Source: Nelumbo lutea
Taxonomy: Eukaryota > Streptophyta > Magnoliopsida > Proteales > Nelumbonaceae
DNA: 64,000 nucleotides
Assembly: GCA_022828595.1 (NCBI GenBank)
Contig: JAKGHH010000003.1
Span: 106,353,583 to 106,417,582 of the forward strand
Reading direction: 5' to 3'
Both the position numbers and the translations under genes were made by a program. The notes below the pieces were generated by a model. That model did not search any database and was not told where the DNA came from. It worked only from the letters and a program-made list of their open reading frames with translations. Within the stretch, counting starts at the first letter, position 1; every line of letters begins with the position of its first letter. Below are positions 32,503 to 44,309 of the stretch, in pieces.

Positions 32503-33041
32503 AGGGATGCAAATGGATCAAATCAGATTCAAATTAGGGTATATCTAAATCCAATCTGACACTGTTCATGTCGGATCCAATCTGATCTGAAGATCCGGTC
32601 GAATCTGATAGGTCTTGATTTGAATTTGAATCCTACCAGTAAGTCGGATCATCAAATCAGACTCTATCTGATTTGTTTTATTTAAAAATTAATAAATTAT
32701 TAAAAGAAAAATAAAATATACCAATTTAAATAAAGAAAAACAAAAAACTATAAGTATTTTTTTAATTATTTTCATTATATATATACATGTTTTTTATAAA
32801 AAATAAATAATATTATAAATTTATAAAAATATAATATAAATAATATATTTATAAATAAATAAATAAATAACATATATATTTATATTTATAAATATATAAA
32901 CATATATTGGATCAGATAGGGGTGATCCGAATCCAAAATCCAATTTCTGATTGAATTATATTATCTAATCTCATCCGAAAATCCAAATAGGGGTGATCCA
33001 AATTTGACCAAATAGGATTGGATATCCATTTGCACCCCTGA
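32503..33041. repeat. Inverted-repeat element, AGGGATGCAAATGGATC ends
   Basis: Left AGGGATGCAAATGGATC; right, inverted, CAGGGGTGCAAATGGATATC. The middle is a 200-base AT-only stretch flanked by GATCCGA-type words. Related in inverse orientation to 1-410. Probably a non-autonomous DNA element. No clear duplication. Confidence 0.5.
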
Positions 33042-33319
33042 TGGATGTATGGACGGAAACGGGGCCATCAGTTAACTAATTGGACCATTAGGCTAAAAGG
33101 GGACATTACTTTCATTTTGAACTTGGATTGTATTTTGAATTGTTTGTTTTAAGCCCAAAATTCTATAGATAATGAATGTGGGCTTATATATTGAGCTTGG
33201 TGCTAAAAACCCATGAAAAAGAGTCCAAAATGATTTGAATTTAAATTTGTTTGGTTGTCTGTTGAATTCAGTTCCGTTTAGTTTATGAAATGGTCAAGAT
33301 ACAATGTTGGTTAGGTTCC
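33042..33319. other. Gene-free stretch
   Basis: Ordinary AT-rich intergenic DNA between two repeats. Confidence 0.3.
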
Positions 33320-33530
33320 AAATTCCCATTCAAACAGAACCAAACTGGAACCGGATCTGTTCCTCACACTTGGGCGTTTCACATGCACATCCACCGTGTA
33401 TTGGGAACATCTCTCGTGAATAATAATTTAAAAGTAGAGGAGATGTTCCCAATATATGGTAGGATTTGTGTGTGAGGCACCCGCTGTGAGGAGCAGATCC
33501 GGTCTCAACCAAACCAACCAAACTAAACCC
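33320..33530. mobile_element. Hairpin MITE of the GGGAACATCTC family, copy A
   Basis: The left arm contains ACCGGATCTGTTCCTCACAC and GTGTATTGGGAACATCTCTC. The right arm contains GGAGATGTTCCCAATATATG and TGTGAGGAGCAGATCCGGTC, their inverse in mirrored order. The whole unit folds on itself. No coding sequence. Confidence 0.6.
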
Positions 33531-33734
33531 TACTTGCTTGGAAATAATAACCTGGGCTGCTTTACAACCCTGTTTGGGAAAAATAGCCTGGGCTGTTTGA
33601 AAGTTTTCTCCATATGACAAGCTACCCCATTCAGTTCCTTATTTTCCTTTGTGACTAAAAAGACCATTGGTTGTAATTATTCTTTTACCCTACACAAGAA
33701 ATCAAAAACAGCATGGGGCCTTGGGCTGAACTTG

Positions 33735-33893
33735 GATTCAATCCTCACAAAACAGTCCTCACACCATATTTACAGCCACTTACAATTGTGTATTGGAAAT
33801 GTCTTCATAGTTGAATGTTTTTACTCATGGGGAGATATTCTCAATGCACAGCCGCAAGTGGCTGTGAGCACCGTTTTATGAGAATTGAATCCG
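33735..33893. mobile_element. Hairpin MITE of the GGGAACATCTC family, copy B
   Basis: Left arm: GGATTCAATCCTCACAAAAC, CAGCCACTTACAATTGTGTA, TTGGAAATGTCTTC. Right arm, inverted: CGGATTCAATTCTCATAAAAC, CAGCCACTTGCGGCTGTGCA, TTGAGAATATCTCC. The arms pair over about 70 bases. Same layout as copy A, but the outer sequence differs. Confidence 0.6.
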
Positions 33894-35589
33894 ATCTCCC
33901 TTAGGCTGATTTTTCCCCTTGAAAATGATGAACGGCCTAGATCTATGGTATCTAGGGTCAACAATTGATTACCTAGCTTAGTGAGCCTTTCCAGGCTTTC
34001 TGCTGGCCTGTTAAGGATTCGGGTGAGTTGGGATCTCCTGCCAACAAAACATGTTCCAACACCCTACCAATAAACTTGATCTGACACCATACATCTCACT
34101 ATGAAATTGGGGCCTAGTATAAAAGTGGGACCTACCATGCATGAGATGAGGGGTGTCAGATGATGTTGATAGGGTGTTGGAATATATTTTGTTGGCAGTT
34201 GATTCGGACTCAACTGGGGTTGGGTTAATGTCTTTGGCATGCTTTTGGACTAAGGGATTAGGTCTGGTTAACTTATGAGGTGTTCATCAAAACAAAATCA
34301 ACTTCTACATCAGCAAAATCATATCGCGTCTGCAGGTGTGGTAGCTGTTTTTAGTTTGAAATAGAAAAATTAGAATACATCACCCTGTATTGGAAATACT
34401 TCCACTGAATAATAAATATAAATATGGAAGATGTTCTTAATGTGTGGCCAAAACGTGCTATGAGATTGATGTGAGGAGCAGATACGGACTGAAAATAAAA
34501 TGCATACTAAATTAGTTGGGACGCTGCACAGACATTATTAAACAAAATTGAAGGAAAAAAGGCCTTATGACATTTGTCAATAGATTTGAATCATTCAACT
34601 GATGTTCTATAGTCTACCTGAATCCCCAGGTGATAGAATATATGATCGATCTCACTAAACAACAAAAAGTAGGCATCACCATCACCATTGGTTTTAATTT
34701 TATACCACCACTTCCACCACCACCACCGGTTTGCTCATTGGTTGCACCATTCACCTGCTTTTAGCACGTCCACCAATCTCAGTTGTTCGAAATGGTCTTT
34801 TTTAAGGTTAATCAATTAATTTCAGTTATCTAGATAATGTACCTAATTTCAATGACTACTATGTTCTCATTTGTCTAGATGATGTACCTAATTTCAACAC
34901 TACTGCCTTCTCTACCACCAGTAACCCAACACTGCCATCACCCTCATCTCCACCACTTCGTCAGTGTTCCTTCTCCCCATTCACCCCATCTTCTTCTCCA
35001 GCAACTTTTCTCATCTATGTATTTTCCATCCCAACTAGTCCATTCAGTTCCACTTATACATCTGTTATTACAGTCGCCACACTACCAGCTCTTTTTTTTC
35101 TAGGGTAGCTAAGTGATTCTTAACATATATAAAAATCATTTAGAATATTTTGTTTGTTTTATTATTTTTACCTTTTGGTAGAGACAAAAAGGTCTAGAAA
35201 TAATTGTCTATATTTACATTACAAAGAGGCAAAGAAGAGAGGGGGGAGGGGGGGGGGGGGCGGTAAGGGGTCTTCTCATCACATAGCCCATATGGAGATA
35301 TCCTTCTCTCATTTTCACCACATATGATTATTTATTTTTAAATTAAATTGTTAAAGATATAAGAATTCAAAAATAAAAGACCCTCTTGAGTCTTAGTCAT
35401 CTCTAATAATGTTGATCACTCTTCTCTTCAATAAAATCATTGTTAAAACTCTCTCTCCCTCTCTCTCTCTCTCAACAATTTTTGGCTCTCAAAGTAGCTA
35501 GGGATACAAATTAGTTGGATTGGGTCAGGTCAAGTGTCAATGTAAAACCACCCTTAAATATGGGCCTTAGCCTAGACCAAAAACCTAAC
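33894..35589. other. Gene-free stretch with repeat fragments
   Basis: CTGTATTGGAAATACTTCCA ... TGGAAGATGTTCTTAATGTG at 34385-34445 is a third, degraded member of the hairpin family. A G run lies near 35240-35262 and a CT microsatellite near 35450-35475. A Pro/His/Leu-rich open frame at 34879-35103 is composition-driven. Confidence 0.4.
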
Positions 35590-38095
35590 AAGATTTCTAT
35601 TTAAGCCTATGCATTGCATGGATTTACTTGCTACTACGATTCAGAATAGAGGGGACAATTTGCCACCCCAAGCTGATATGCCTGATTGGCAAGGCTTTGA
35701 TTAATTCCAGAGTTACGAATAACTCTTTTAACTTTATCAAGGAAAGAGTAGAGAAAAAATTGGCTAGTTGGAAAAAGAAATTCTCTTTCTATAGTAGGAA
35801 GAATAGCCTTGCTCAAAGCATTTGCAAGCACGATACCCCATTTCATCATGAGATCCTTTAAGCTCCCTAAAAGTATCTTTGAAGATAGTGATAAAGCTTC
35901 ACCTTCTGAGTTTTCTGAGTTGGCCTAATGTCTGTTGTCCAAAGAATTGGGGTGGTCTTGGCCTCTCAAATTTAAGATGGGTTAATGAGGCCAAAGTTAG
36001 GATGAAAATTTCTTAATGAGAAAAATAACTTATGGGTTAAGGTTGTTAAGAGAAAGAACCTTAGAAGAGAGGAATTCCTTAATGTTAGGTGCTAAAATGA
36101 TGTCTCATGGGCGTGGAGAAGGATCCTTGCCTCAAGAGATCTGTTGGTAAAAGGTCTTGGCTGGGTCACAGGAAATGATAAGTCCATTAGTTTTTTGAAA
36201 GATAGATGGGTTGGGAATGATTCCCTTGTGGATTGCTCTGAAGCCTCTTTTCAAGAATAAAAAAATATGAATATTGGGGAGGTAATTGAACAAGCAAGAA
36301 AGATTTAGATGGAAAACAAAATTATTAAGTCCCTGGTCACGCAACGTGTTTGGGAAAAAATTAAACCAAATTTCATTCCCACTAATGAAAATTGGGGAAC
36401 AATTGATAGAGGGCGATTTAGCCCAACCTCATAATAAGAAGACACGTGGGCATGACTCGACATAGGCGATAACTCGGCATAGCCAGCTCGCTACAAAGTG
36501 ATACTCCACTACCCTGAACTAAGGGTTTGAGCTGGAATTGTCACGAGCTAAGGGCACCTCGGCACCAGGTCGCGACATCAATACATAATTTAGTTCGAGG
36601 TGTACATGCCTTAGCTTGAGAGCATGAATTCGAGGTAGAAACCAACTCGGGTATACCGATCTGCCTTCAGTATAACCCCGAAAGTCACTCCAACGGCTCC
36701 CGAATTCCACGAGATCACACCTCGTAACAACTAAGCGTTGTCTCCCCGTTCGAATCAGGTGGAAGTGATTAACCCTATCAATTGGTAATGTTATCTACAG
36801 TTAACGCGGAAACAGATTCTATCATGGCAATGATCTCGGATCTACTCCGCGAAGCCACGAGGACTCCATTATATAAAGGCCTCCCTCAAAGGGCCCAAGG
36901 TACGCACACAATTACTGATTACTAGCTCTCTTGCTTTCTAATCACTTTCAGTTTGCACATATTGACTTTAGCATCGAAGCGATCTCGTCACATAAGCACC
37001 CCCGAGTTCTCTGATTCTTTCTATGCAGATTCTTCACGTTCATTGTCTATCGGGAGCCAAATCACCTCTGGCTAGGAACAACCAGATTGCGTCGCATCAG
37101 TGTGAAACATTAAATGCCGAGTTACTGAAAATTAAAGTTTTTCTATGTTTGTTTGTCAAAGGTAGACTTCCTAGAAAGGGTTTCCTAAGAAATAGGGGTC
37201 TTAATATTAATATTGATGGGGGTGTTGTTTTGTGGTGAGGAAGAGGATCTTGATCATATCTTTCGGACTTGTGGTTTTGTTAAACGAGTGAGGTTGATAG
37301 TGGATAATAGCATTCTTAGCCCCGTGGAATTTATTAACAACCAATCAGAATAGTGGATTAAAATTCATAATGAGTACATTAAAAACAATACAAATATGAA
37401 AGAGAGATGTGCTCTTATTTTTATGGTAGATTTGGAAGAAAAGAAATAACAAAATCTTTGCTGGTCCTTCAATGCCCCCAAATGGTTATTGATAGAGCGG
37501 CTTTGGCTTTCAAGGAATTCAGAGTTGAGAAACGGCCCAACTCCAATAATTGAAAGAACATTATGTGGATCCCTCCTGAAGTTGGGTTGATGAAAATTAA
37601 CTTTGATGCTTCTCATCGTACCAATGATATGTTTACTATTGGTGCAGTGGCTAGGAACCATAGGGGTGAGATTCTGGATTTCAAAGGCTACTCTCTTGGT
37701 GTGTCTATGATCAACGATACAGAGGCTTGGGTTGCATAGGAGTCTCACAACCTAGCGGCAAACTTCAGAGAGGCGGAGGTGGTAATTATTGAAGGAGACT
37801 CAAAGCTAGTTATCTCTTGTCTCAAGAATTAGACCCATCATCCTTGAAACCTAAGGAATATCATTCAAGATTCTTAAAATTGAAGGATCAGCTGGAGGGT
37901 CGAGTAAGCTACAGACACGTGTTCAAAGAGGCAAATCAAGTGGCTGACTGGATTGCTAGTGAACCCCATTCTAGGTTAGATTACTTGATCTTTGTAATTT
38001 TCCGAATGGTTTAGTAGCTATTTATAAGGGAGACTCTTAGGGACATGCTACCCCAGCTTGTATAGCACATCCAGGTTTGTATAAAAAAATAAAAA
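35590..38095 (+). pseudogene. LINE remnant: reverse transcriptase C-terminus, zinc domain, RNase H
   Basis: ERVEKKLASWKKKFSFYSRK (thumb region) and NWGGLGLSNLRWVNEAKV occur in order, followed by WRRILASRDLLVKGLGWVTG and SISFLKDRWVGNDSLVD. After the inserted LTR come LLKIKVFLCLFVKGRLPRKG (zinc-domain region), then DHIFRTCGF, IMWIPPEVGLMKINFDASHR and GAVARNHRGEILDF (RNase H-like), and WVA / AANFREAEVVIIEGDSKLV. The last frame ends with VFKEANQVADWIAS and A-rich sequence near 38085. This order is that of plant L1-type LINEs. Many stops and frame changes are present, and the 5' three quarters are missing. Confidence 0.75.
36404..37099 (+). mobile_element. Solo LTR of the 16855/50725 family inside the LINE
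   Basis: Starts TGATAGAGGGCGATTTAGCC and ends ATTGCGTCGCATCA, compatible with the TGATG...CATCA ends of this family. It shares CACGTGGGCATGACTCGACA with the copy at 50725. It is followed by GTGTG and preceded by ACAAT, so no duplication is seen. LINE sequence continues on both sides. Confidence 0.65.
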
Positions 38096-38429
38096 ACATT
38101 TGACTCGAAGTTATAACCTAAAAGTTAAATTAATTATGAGGCTAAGGCAAGTATTGATATATGCAAGTATGGAACATTATATAGTAAAGATATATGTTAC
38201 TTGTATTAATTGATGCAAAGGAGATGTAAGAGCACAAACAGCATGGACAGATTTCCTACCCACTTTTTCTACCCGCATTCTACCCACAGTACAATATAAA
38301 CACATATCTTACAATACACGATGAGAATGTGTGGCTGCAATTCAAGGTGGATAGAGAATAGTGGACGGCAAATCCAGTTTGTTCCAAAACTGAGTGAACT
38401 GGCTTGAACCAAAATCATATCTAACACAG
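38096..38429. other. Gene-free stretch
   Basis: CTACCCAC words and an imperfect hairpin around 38260-38350. No gene. Confidence 0.3.
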
Positions 38430-38875
38430 TTAGAGGTGAGCATTCGGTTTAACCAAATTGAATCAAAATCGAAATTTAGAAAAACTGAAATAATCAAAAT
38501 CAGAATTTTTGATTCGGTATTCGGTTATTTTGGTTAAAATCGAATTTTAATAATATAGACTCTATTATATATATTATAACATAATATATATATATATTAT
38601 ATTATAAAATATATACTATGAAATCAAATTTCAGTATATTACATATTAATATATAAATATATAATATACTATATATTATATGTTACATATTATATATAAA
38701 TATATTACATATAATAATAAAAAGACCGGTTCATTCGATTAACCAAAATTCTAATTCTAGAAGTCGAAACTGAAATCCAAATTAGCCAAAACCGAATTAA
38801 CTGAACCGATTTAACCAAAAATAAAAAACTGAACCGTTGATTTTTTGGTTTTAACCGAATAGTGTCTGTTTGGAA
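38430..38875. repeat. Inverted-repeat element rich in AACCGAAT/ATTCGGTT
   Basis: TTCGGTTTAACCAAATTGAATC at the left and its diverged inverse TTGGTTTTAACCGAATAGTG at the right enclose a TATA-only tract of about 130 bases. It is a widespread style of plant non-autonomous element. Confidence 0.5.
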
Positions 38876-39329
38876 GGGCTTTCACCTAGCGGCTTCTGAT
38901 GTCATAAGATAGGCCCCCATTTGAAAAGTCGTGAAGCTATTTTTGTTGAAAAACCTAAAATCCCAAAACAACATTTTCTTAGAATTGAGAAATCAACTTT
39001 TTAATCAAACTAGTTTTGGTATATTCTTGGAGATGGCTCAGTCAACGCAATTCAATAAACAATAAGGCATTTCAAATGGGGCCTCCTAATTTCTGGCGTG
39101 TTAACCTTAATCGCCACTTCACAGTTCACACTTGAATTGAACGTTGAAGCCTTCAAGGTGCTAGAAGACGTCAACTAAAAACAGCAAAGCTGGTTGTCAA
39201 TTTAAAGATGAAGAACATCACATGAAAAATAATAAAAAGAGGAGCTTTAATGATTCCTTTTTCTTTTTTTCTTTATTTTTGGTGGGTGAAATGAATCTTG
39301 AATGGGCTGCAAAGGCCAAGTTTTGAAAA

Positions 39330-39620
39330 TCGGATTAGATTGAACGGTCGGACCGGTTGATTTCAGAACATTCAGACAATCGGTTTTGTTTCACCCTATA
39401 ATCGTTTTTGGGCCAAAAACTGTTTATTTGGTCAATGACCCACTAATTGGGGCAATTGAATCATCAATTCGAACAACGGTTTTAATCCTTTTTTATTTTT
39501 ATTATTTTTGAAATCAAAACAGACTATTCAATTGAACCAGATGGTTAAATCATTGACTCCAAAAAACCAGTGATCAAAGCGATTCTGATTCTGAATTGTC
39601 TTTTAAAACATTCGCACAGC
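39330..39620. repeat. TTTTGAAAATCGGA repeat, copy 1
   Basis: AGTTTTGAAAATCGGATTAG starts a unit with many GGTTGA/GACCGG words. It ends in a T/A-rich run and AATTGTCTTTTAAAAC. Related units lie at 48065-48352 and 63666-63945. Confidence 0.5.
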
Positions 39621-39770
39621 GGAGATACCTCTCCCAGTCTCCCTCCCACGGTCCAAACAGCCCCCCAAGTCCTACCACAGCCAGGGACCAAACTACCAAG
39701 CTAGCTGGCACCTTCAAGAAGCTTTGATAATTTCAAGTTTCGAGTTTCAACTTTAAACCTAAGATTTTAA

Positions 39771-39984
39771 GGGTCCATTTGAATTGCAGTCTGACTCTGA
39801 ATTAGAATGATCTATTCTTCTAAACCTGTTTGGTTCGGATGAGAATTGATGTTGGAACCGAAATCAGTTAAAATGGTCATTACATCGAATGGGAAAATAA
39901 ACATTCATTCTCCCGATCATTTGATTGTTGACTCCGATCCGGTTTCAGACCTCCATTCTCACAAGTCACAAACCAAATGGACCC
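39771..39984. mobile_element. Tourist/Harbinger-type MITE with TAA duplication, 214 bp
   Basis: GGGTCCATTTGAATTGCAG at left and CACAAACCAAATGGACCC at right are inverted. TAA flanks it on both sides (39768-39770, 39985-39987). A relative is at 41623-41876, sharing GAATGATCTATTC / GAAATGATCTATTC. Confidence 0.75.
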
Positions 39985-40149
39985 TAAAACTAAGAAGGAA
40001 GACGACGTCAGGTATTCAGGTTCCAGCCTGCAAGTTAGAACAAGGGCCGAAAGTGCACCCTCAAAACGACAAAACAAGATTCCACTGGTTCCAGAACGCA
40101 GAAAGTTGGCAAAAAAGCTACCAACATTAATTATTATGAACCACACCAC

Positions 40150-41622
40150 ACAACCCTAGCCTGGACGACTCTTAGGCGGTTGGACCCCCCCAGAGAAGAC
40201 CACGGTGGTCCCCACTTGCGACCGGCGAATCAGCGATTGCCATAAAATCCACCGTCTTTCTCCTCCTACCAATTCTCGACGCGTGAACTGTATCACTGCA
40301 TCCTCCCCGTGTATATCGACGGCTTCAATTTTCTAGCGTTGGTGACTTCAGACTTGTGACGGATCATATTCACTTATCACTCCCGTGACGCAAGCCCTCT
40401 CTCTTTTGTGAATTGTGCCATGTGAAGGGATTCGGTGCTTTCCGCCTTTCCCCCTACCGTAATGAATTGCAATTTCTCTTATTGCTGATTGGCATCTTTC
40501 CCACCAGATTTAGGAATCACTATCCTGTCATTGGGTCTGGATTCGGTCCAATGCGATCCGAGTCCAACAGTGCTCCGATCCAAACAAATCATTAAATGAA
40601 AAAAAAAAACAATTATTTATTCATTTGTTTTTTTGTGTCCACGAGATGGCCAAAAATAATGATTTTAATCATCCGATAAGATTGCACGGTCCACTACTGA
40701 AACCATGGGTGCAAATTTGCCCTTATTATTGCTCAATATGTGATTTTTGCGTCAGGCTGCATGCAAAATTGCAATTGCAACCGCACGACTATTAAAAAAT
40801 TTAAAAAGTCATTTTCAAGGGGTGGGACAAGAAAAACAGAAGCACGAGTATGTTGACTGAGGAACGAGCGGGCAAACTACAAAACTCAAAAGTAGACGGC
40901 TTCTCGATTATTATAGCCACGTGGTGTATTCCCATAGGACCCCCCTGGCGAGATGGTTGGCCGACTCTGACACGTTCCCTCCGTGAGAGAGTGTTTGGAG
41001 ACCGGGGGGTTCCTATTCTTTTTCGCATTCTTATTTTTACAAAGGCCCCTGTAATATGGGGTCAGTGATAAATACCCCCTTGAACTTTTATTTATGATAA
41101 ATACCTTTTATTTTGTGACAAATTCCCCTTTCTTAAAATTCTCCCTTAACCTCTGAATTACTTCAATACATTTTTGTAGAAGTTTTGCTGGATTAAATAT
41201 TTAGAGGTTGTTTGGTATCGATGGCGTTTATAAGATAAATGTTTTGTACACTTTTGTCTTGAAAAAGAGATAAAATCTGCTTTAAACATTTTGTACAATT
41301 TTTTTTTACACCTCAACGCCATTAGGCTCTATATAAGCCAAACAGTGAAAATGGGTCTTGAAAATAAAAAAAAATATATCAAAATTTTTGTTTTTTAAAT
41401 AAACATTTCACAAGATTTTCGAGAGAGCCATTTATCAAATAACTTTTTAGGCATTTTTTTTATTAAACGCATCTCCAATGCTGAGTTGGCATTGTTTCTT
41501 CCAAAAGCTACCAAACATCATCTAAATTAAATGGTAAAGATTTCTTTATGACATATAAATTTATGGGTTCGTTTGGTTTTCTTGATTTATTGGAGAAAAT
41601 AATAGATAATTTTTATATTTTA
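40150..41622. other. Gene-free stretch
   Basis: 40160-40560 is GC-richer with clustered stop-free but unrecognised frames. It has no homologous domain that I can see. 41060-41130 shows a GATAAATACCCCCTTGAAC element that partly mirrors 44930-45020. No gene is supported. Confidence 0.35.
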
Positions 41623-41876
41623 GGGTCCTTTTGATTCGTAGTTGGAATCGGAATCGAAATGATCTATTCCTATAGTCTATGTGGTTCAAACTGCGAATGA
41701 GAATTGAAATTGACATGAATGAGATTTCATTCTCAAGGGATGGGCAAACCATTTTCTCAAATAGAAGAATGCCATTCAAGCAGGAATGGAAATTAGGTCC
41801 AACTAAATAGTTAGAACCGGAATAATCCATTTTGGTTCTGATTCCAAAACCCTATTCCTACAAATCAAGTGGGACC
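41623..41876. mobile_element. Tourist/Harbinger-type MITE with TTA duplication, 254 bp
   Basis: GGGTCCTTTTGATTCGTAG at left and CAAATCAAGTGGGACC at right are diverged inverses. TTA flanks it at 41620-41622 and 41877-41879. Same family as 39771-39984. Confidence 0.7.
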
Positions 41877-42350
41877 TTAAGATATTCATATTAGCTTGTG
41901 GTACGGAAAAAATGGAGGCACTTACGGTCCATTAAGATTTAAGAAAAAAGGGCAGGGAGAAAATTCATACGAGCATTTTGATAATTTAATACATTTTACC
42001 ATTAGACTTAAGTTTAGGGGTATTTGTTGCAAACACTCAGTTGAACTTTGGAAGGAGTACAAATATGTTTTGTACAAAAACTTGTATTTTGTGAAATTTT
42101 ATATGTATTTGTATTGTACTATTAATTAAGCATATGCATTGCACGTGAGAAATTTTTTTTCATATTAATTACTTGAATTTTAGATATATCATAATTAAGA
42201 TTAAAAATTAACAAAAATAACAATATGATTAAAAATAAACTTAAATATTTATTATTCAATTATGACATCATGGGTTTCTTTGAAAAGTTGGATTATTAAC
42301 CCACCATGTAGATAATAAAATAGCTTTGCTTTTAGATTAGTTTTAAATTA

Positions 42351-42721
42351 TGGAGAACTATAGTTGGAGCCAGCTTTACATTTAAAATTAGGCTACAATT
42401 TGGTTTATAAATCAACAAAACTCTCATAACCAGCTCTACATTTCAAATTATAAAAACCCTCGCTATGCCATTGAAGGCTTATGTGGTTGTTGCCAATATG
42501 GGACTCTTAATCCATGTCGTTCACAAGCTTATACTGAAATTGCCCTTTAATGTTAGGTGATTGGAAAAAAAAATGTTTTTAGCTTTTCTCCATCTCTCTC
42601 TCTCTCTCTCTCAATATCACTCACACTCTTTCAATCATAGTCATCTTTATCTGCTCAACAACTATGTGATTTGAAAATAAATAAAAATGGTTTTTGGCTA
42701 CAGATAGAAAGATTGAGAGAG

Positions 42722-42797
<76 letters not shown>

Positions 42798-43130
42798 TTT
42801 GATTTTGCTATAGACTGAAGTTGAGAGAGTGGGAAAGATAAATGGAGCGGGAGACCAATAGATGACTGTGAGAGTGAGAGAGATGTGAGGGAGATCAAAA
42901 GACAGAGGGAGTGGAAAAGAAACTGAAAGCCTATTTTCAATATAGGTTTTTTTGTTGTGTCCAATATGGACTAAGAGTCCGATGTTGGCAACAACCACAT
43001 AAGCCTTTGATGACATGGCGAGGGTTTTTATAATTTGAAATGTAGAACTCGTTGTTAGAATTTTGTTGGTTTTGGGACCAACCAACAACCTAATTTTAAA
43101 TGTACAACCGATTTTGGCTATAGTTTTCCC
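42351..43130. mobile_element. Non-autonomous MULE, 780 bp, 9-bp duplication
   Basis: The arms pair over about 170 bases: GAACTATAG, ACATTTAAAATTAGG, CTACATTTCAAATTATAAAAAC, GGCTTATGTGGTTGTTGCCA. TTTAAATTA flanks it on both sides (42342-42350 and 43131-43139). The interior holds a compound microsatellite between CT- and GA-rich inverted arms. No captured gene is seen. Confidence 0.75.
42723..42796. repeat. Compound microsatellite (AT)n(AG)n
   Basis: About 34 bases of AT followed by about 38 of AG, uninterrupted, near the centre of the 780-bp MULE. Confidence 0.9.
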
Positions 43131-44309
43131 TTTAAATTATATACTTCATTTACATTATATAAAATATTTTTTACTTATCACACTTAATTTTTGTTTGTCT
43201 ATGGTATCATTTCACTCAAACCACTAACCCACCATCTAAAAATAAAAATTATTTGATTTTAGGTTGACATTAAATTTTGTATTACATTTCCATCATTGAT
43301 AAAATTATTTCCTACAAATTAGATATGTGCCCACAATTTTCTCTATCATTTCTTTTTTATTTTTGTGGTTTTTTGTATTTTCTGTTGTTAAAAATTTTAT
43401 TATTTGACTATGACATCATTTCATTTATAGATAGATTTTAAAATTGGCATTCCATTTTCATTACTAATAAAAATACTTCTTATATTTCATAGCTATTTAC
43501 TTTAATATTTTATTATTTAATTATGATATTATTTATTAATCCATTTGACCCCAAATGGTCGAATTGCTTACCCACTACCGGGAGTGAAGAAAATGGTTTT
43601 GTTTTCAAATTACTTTATAAAATATTTATTTTTATACGATTAAAATTAACATTGTGGATTTAATTACAAGAATTTAATGATGAGAAAAATATATCTTAAA
43701 TATAAGATTTAATAAGAGAGAATAGTAAAATATTTTTATTTCCAATTGGTTTTAAATTTTACATTCCATTTCCACCATTAATAAAAACATTTCTTATTCA
43801 TCATACATATTATTGTTTAATATGTATGTTAAAAATGTTCCCAATTTTTTTAATTTTATTATTTAACCTGACAACATGGATTAACCCATTTGACCCAAAA
43901 TGATTTAATTTCTTACCACCACCTAGATGAAAACACTATTTTTGCTAGGTAGATATTAAAAGTACAAGCTTTTATGTTATTGGAATTATTAATTTATTAA
44001 GTATGGATTTAATTAATATAACTTAATGATGTGAAGAAACCAAAATGGCTTTAAATATATGATTCAATGAACACGAATGCAAGTTAATCACTTAAATGTT
44101 GGATTTAATGAGAGAGATTTGAATGTATTGAATATCTTTAAATTACCTCTTTTCAAATCATTTAATATCAAGAACCGATTACCCTATTTGTCCTCATTTT
44201 TTTATCAATAAATTTAAATATAAAGGTGTAAATTTTGTCCTTAGAAAATTCCAAAAATATTTTTGAGGCCATTTGTGCTTTTTAAAATAGTATAGATATA
44301 TTTGTATTT

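Larger units (their letters stand above)
42125..44290 (-). mobile_element. AT-rich element related to 12930-14040, with nested MULE
   Basis: CATATGCATTGCACGTGAGA near 42132 parallels GCACATGCTTTGCACGTGGC at 12952. The bodies share TTATTTAATTATGATAT, CCATTTGACCCCAAATGG and GGATTTAATAAGAGAGAAT. Non-coding. The MULE at 42351-43130 is inserted inside it. Helitron-like by its terminal hairpin, but the 5' end was not found. Confidence 0.35.

Noticed and set aside
34879..35103. His/Pro/Leu-rich frame of 74 codons
   Set aside because: Low complexity from CACCAC/CCATC repeats; no neighbouring exon or domain.
42621..43088. Frame of 155 codons with long Ser-Leu and Ile-Tyr runs
   Set aside because: Produced by the (AT)n(AG)n microsatellite inside a MULE.
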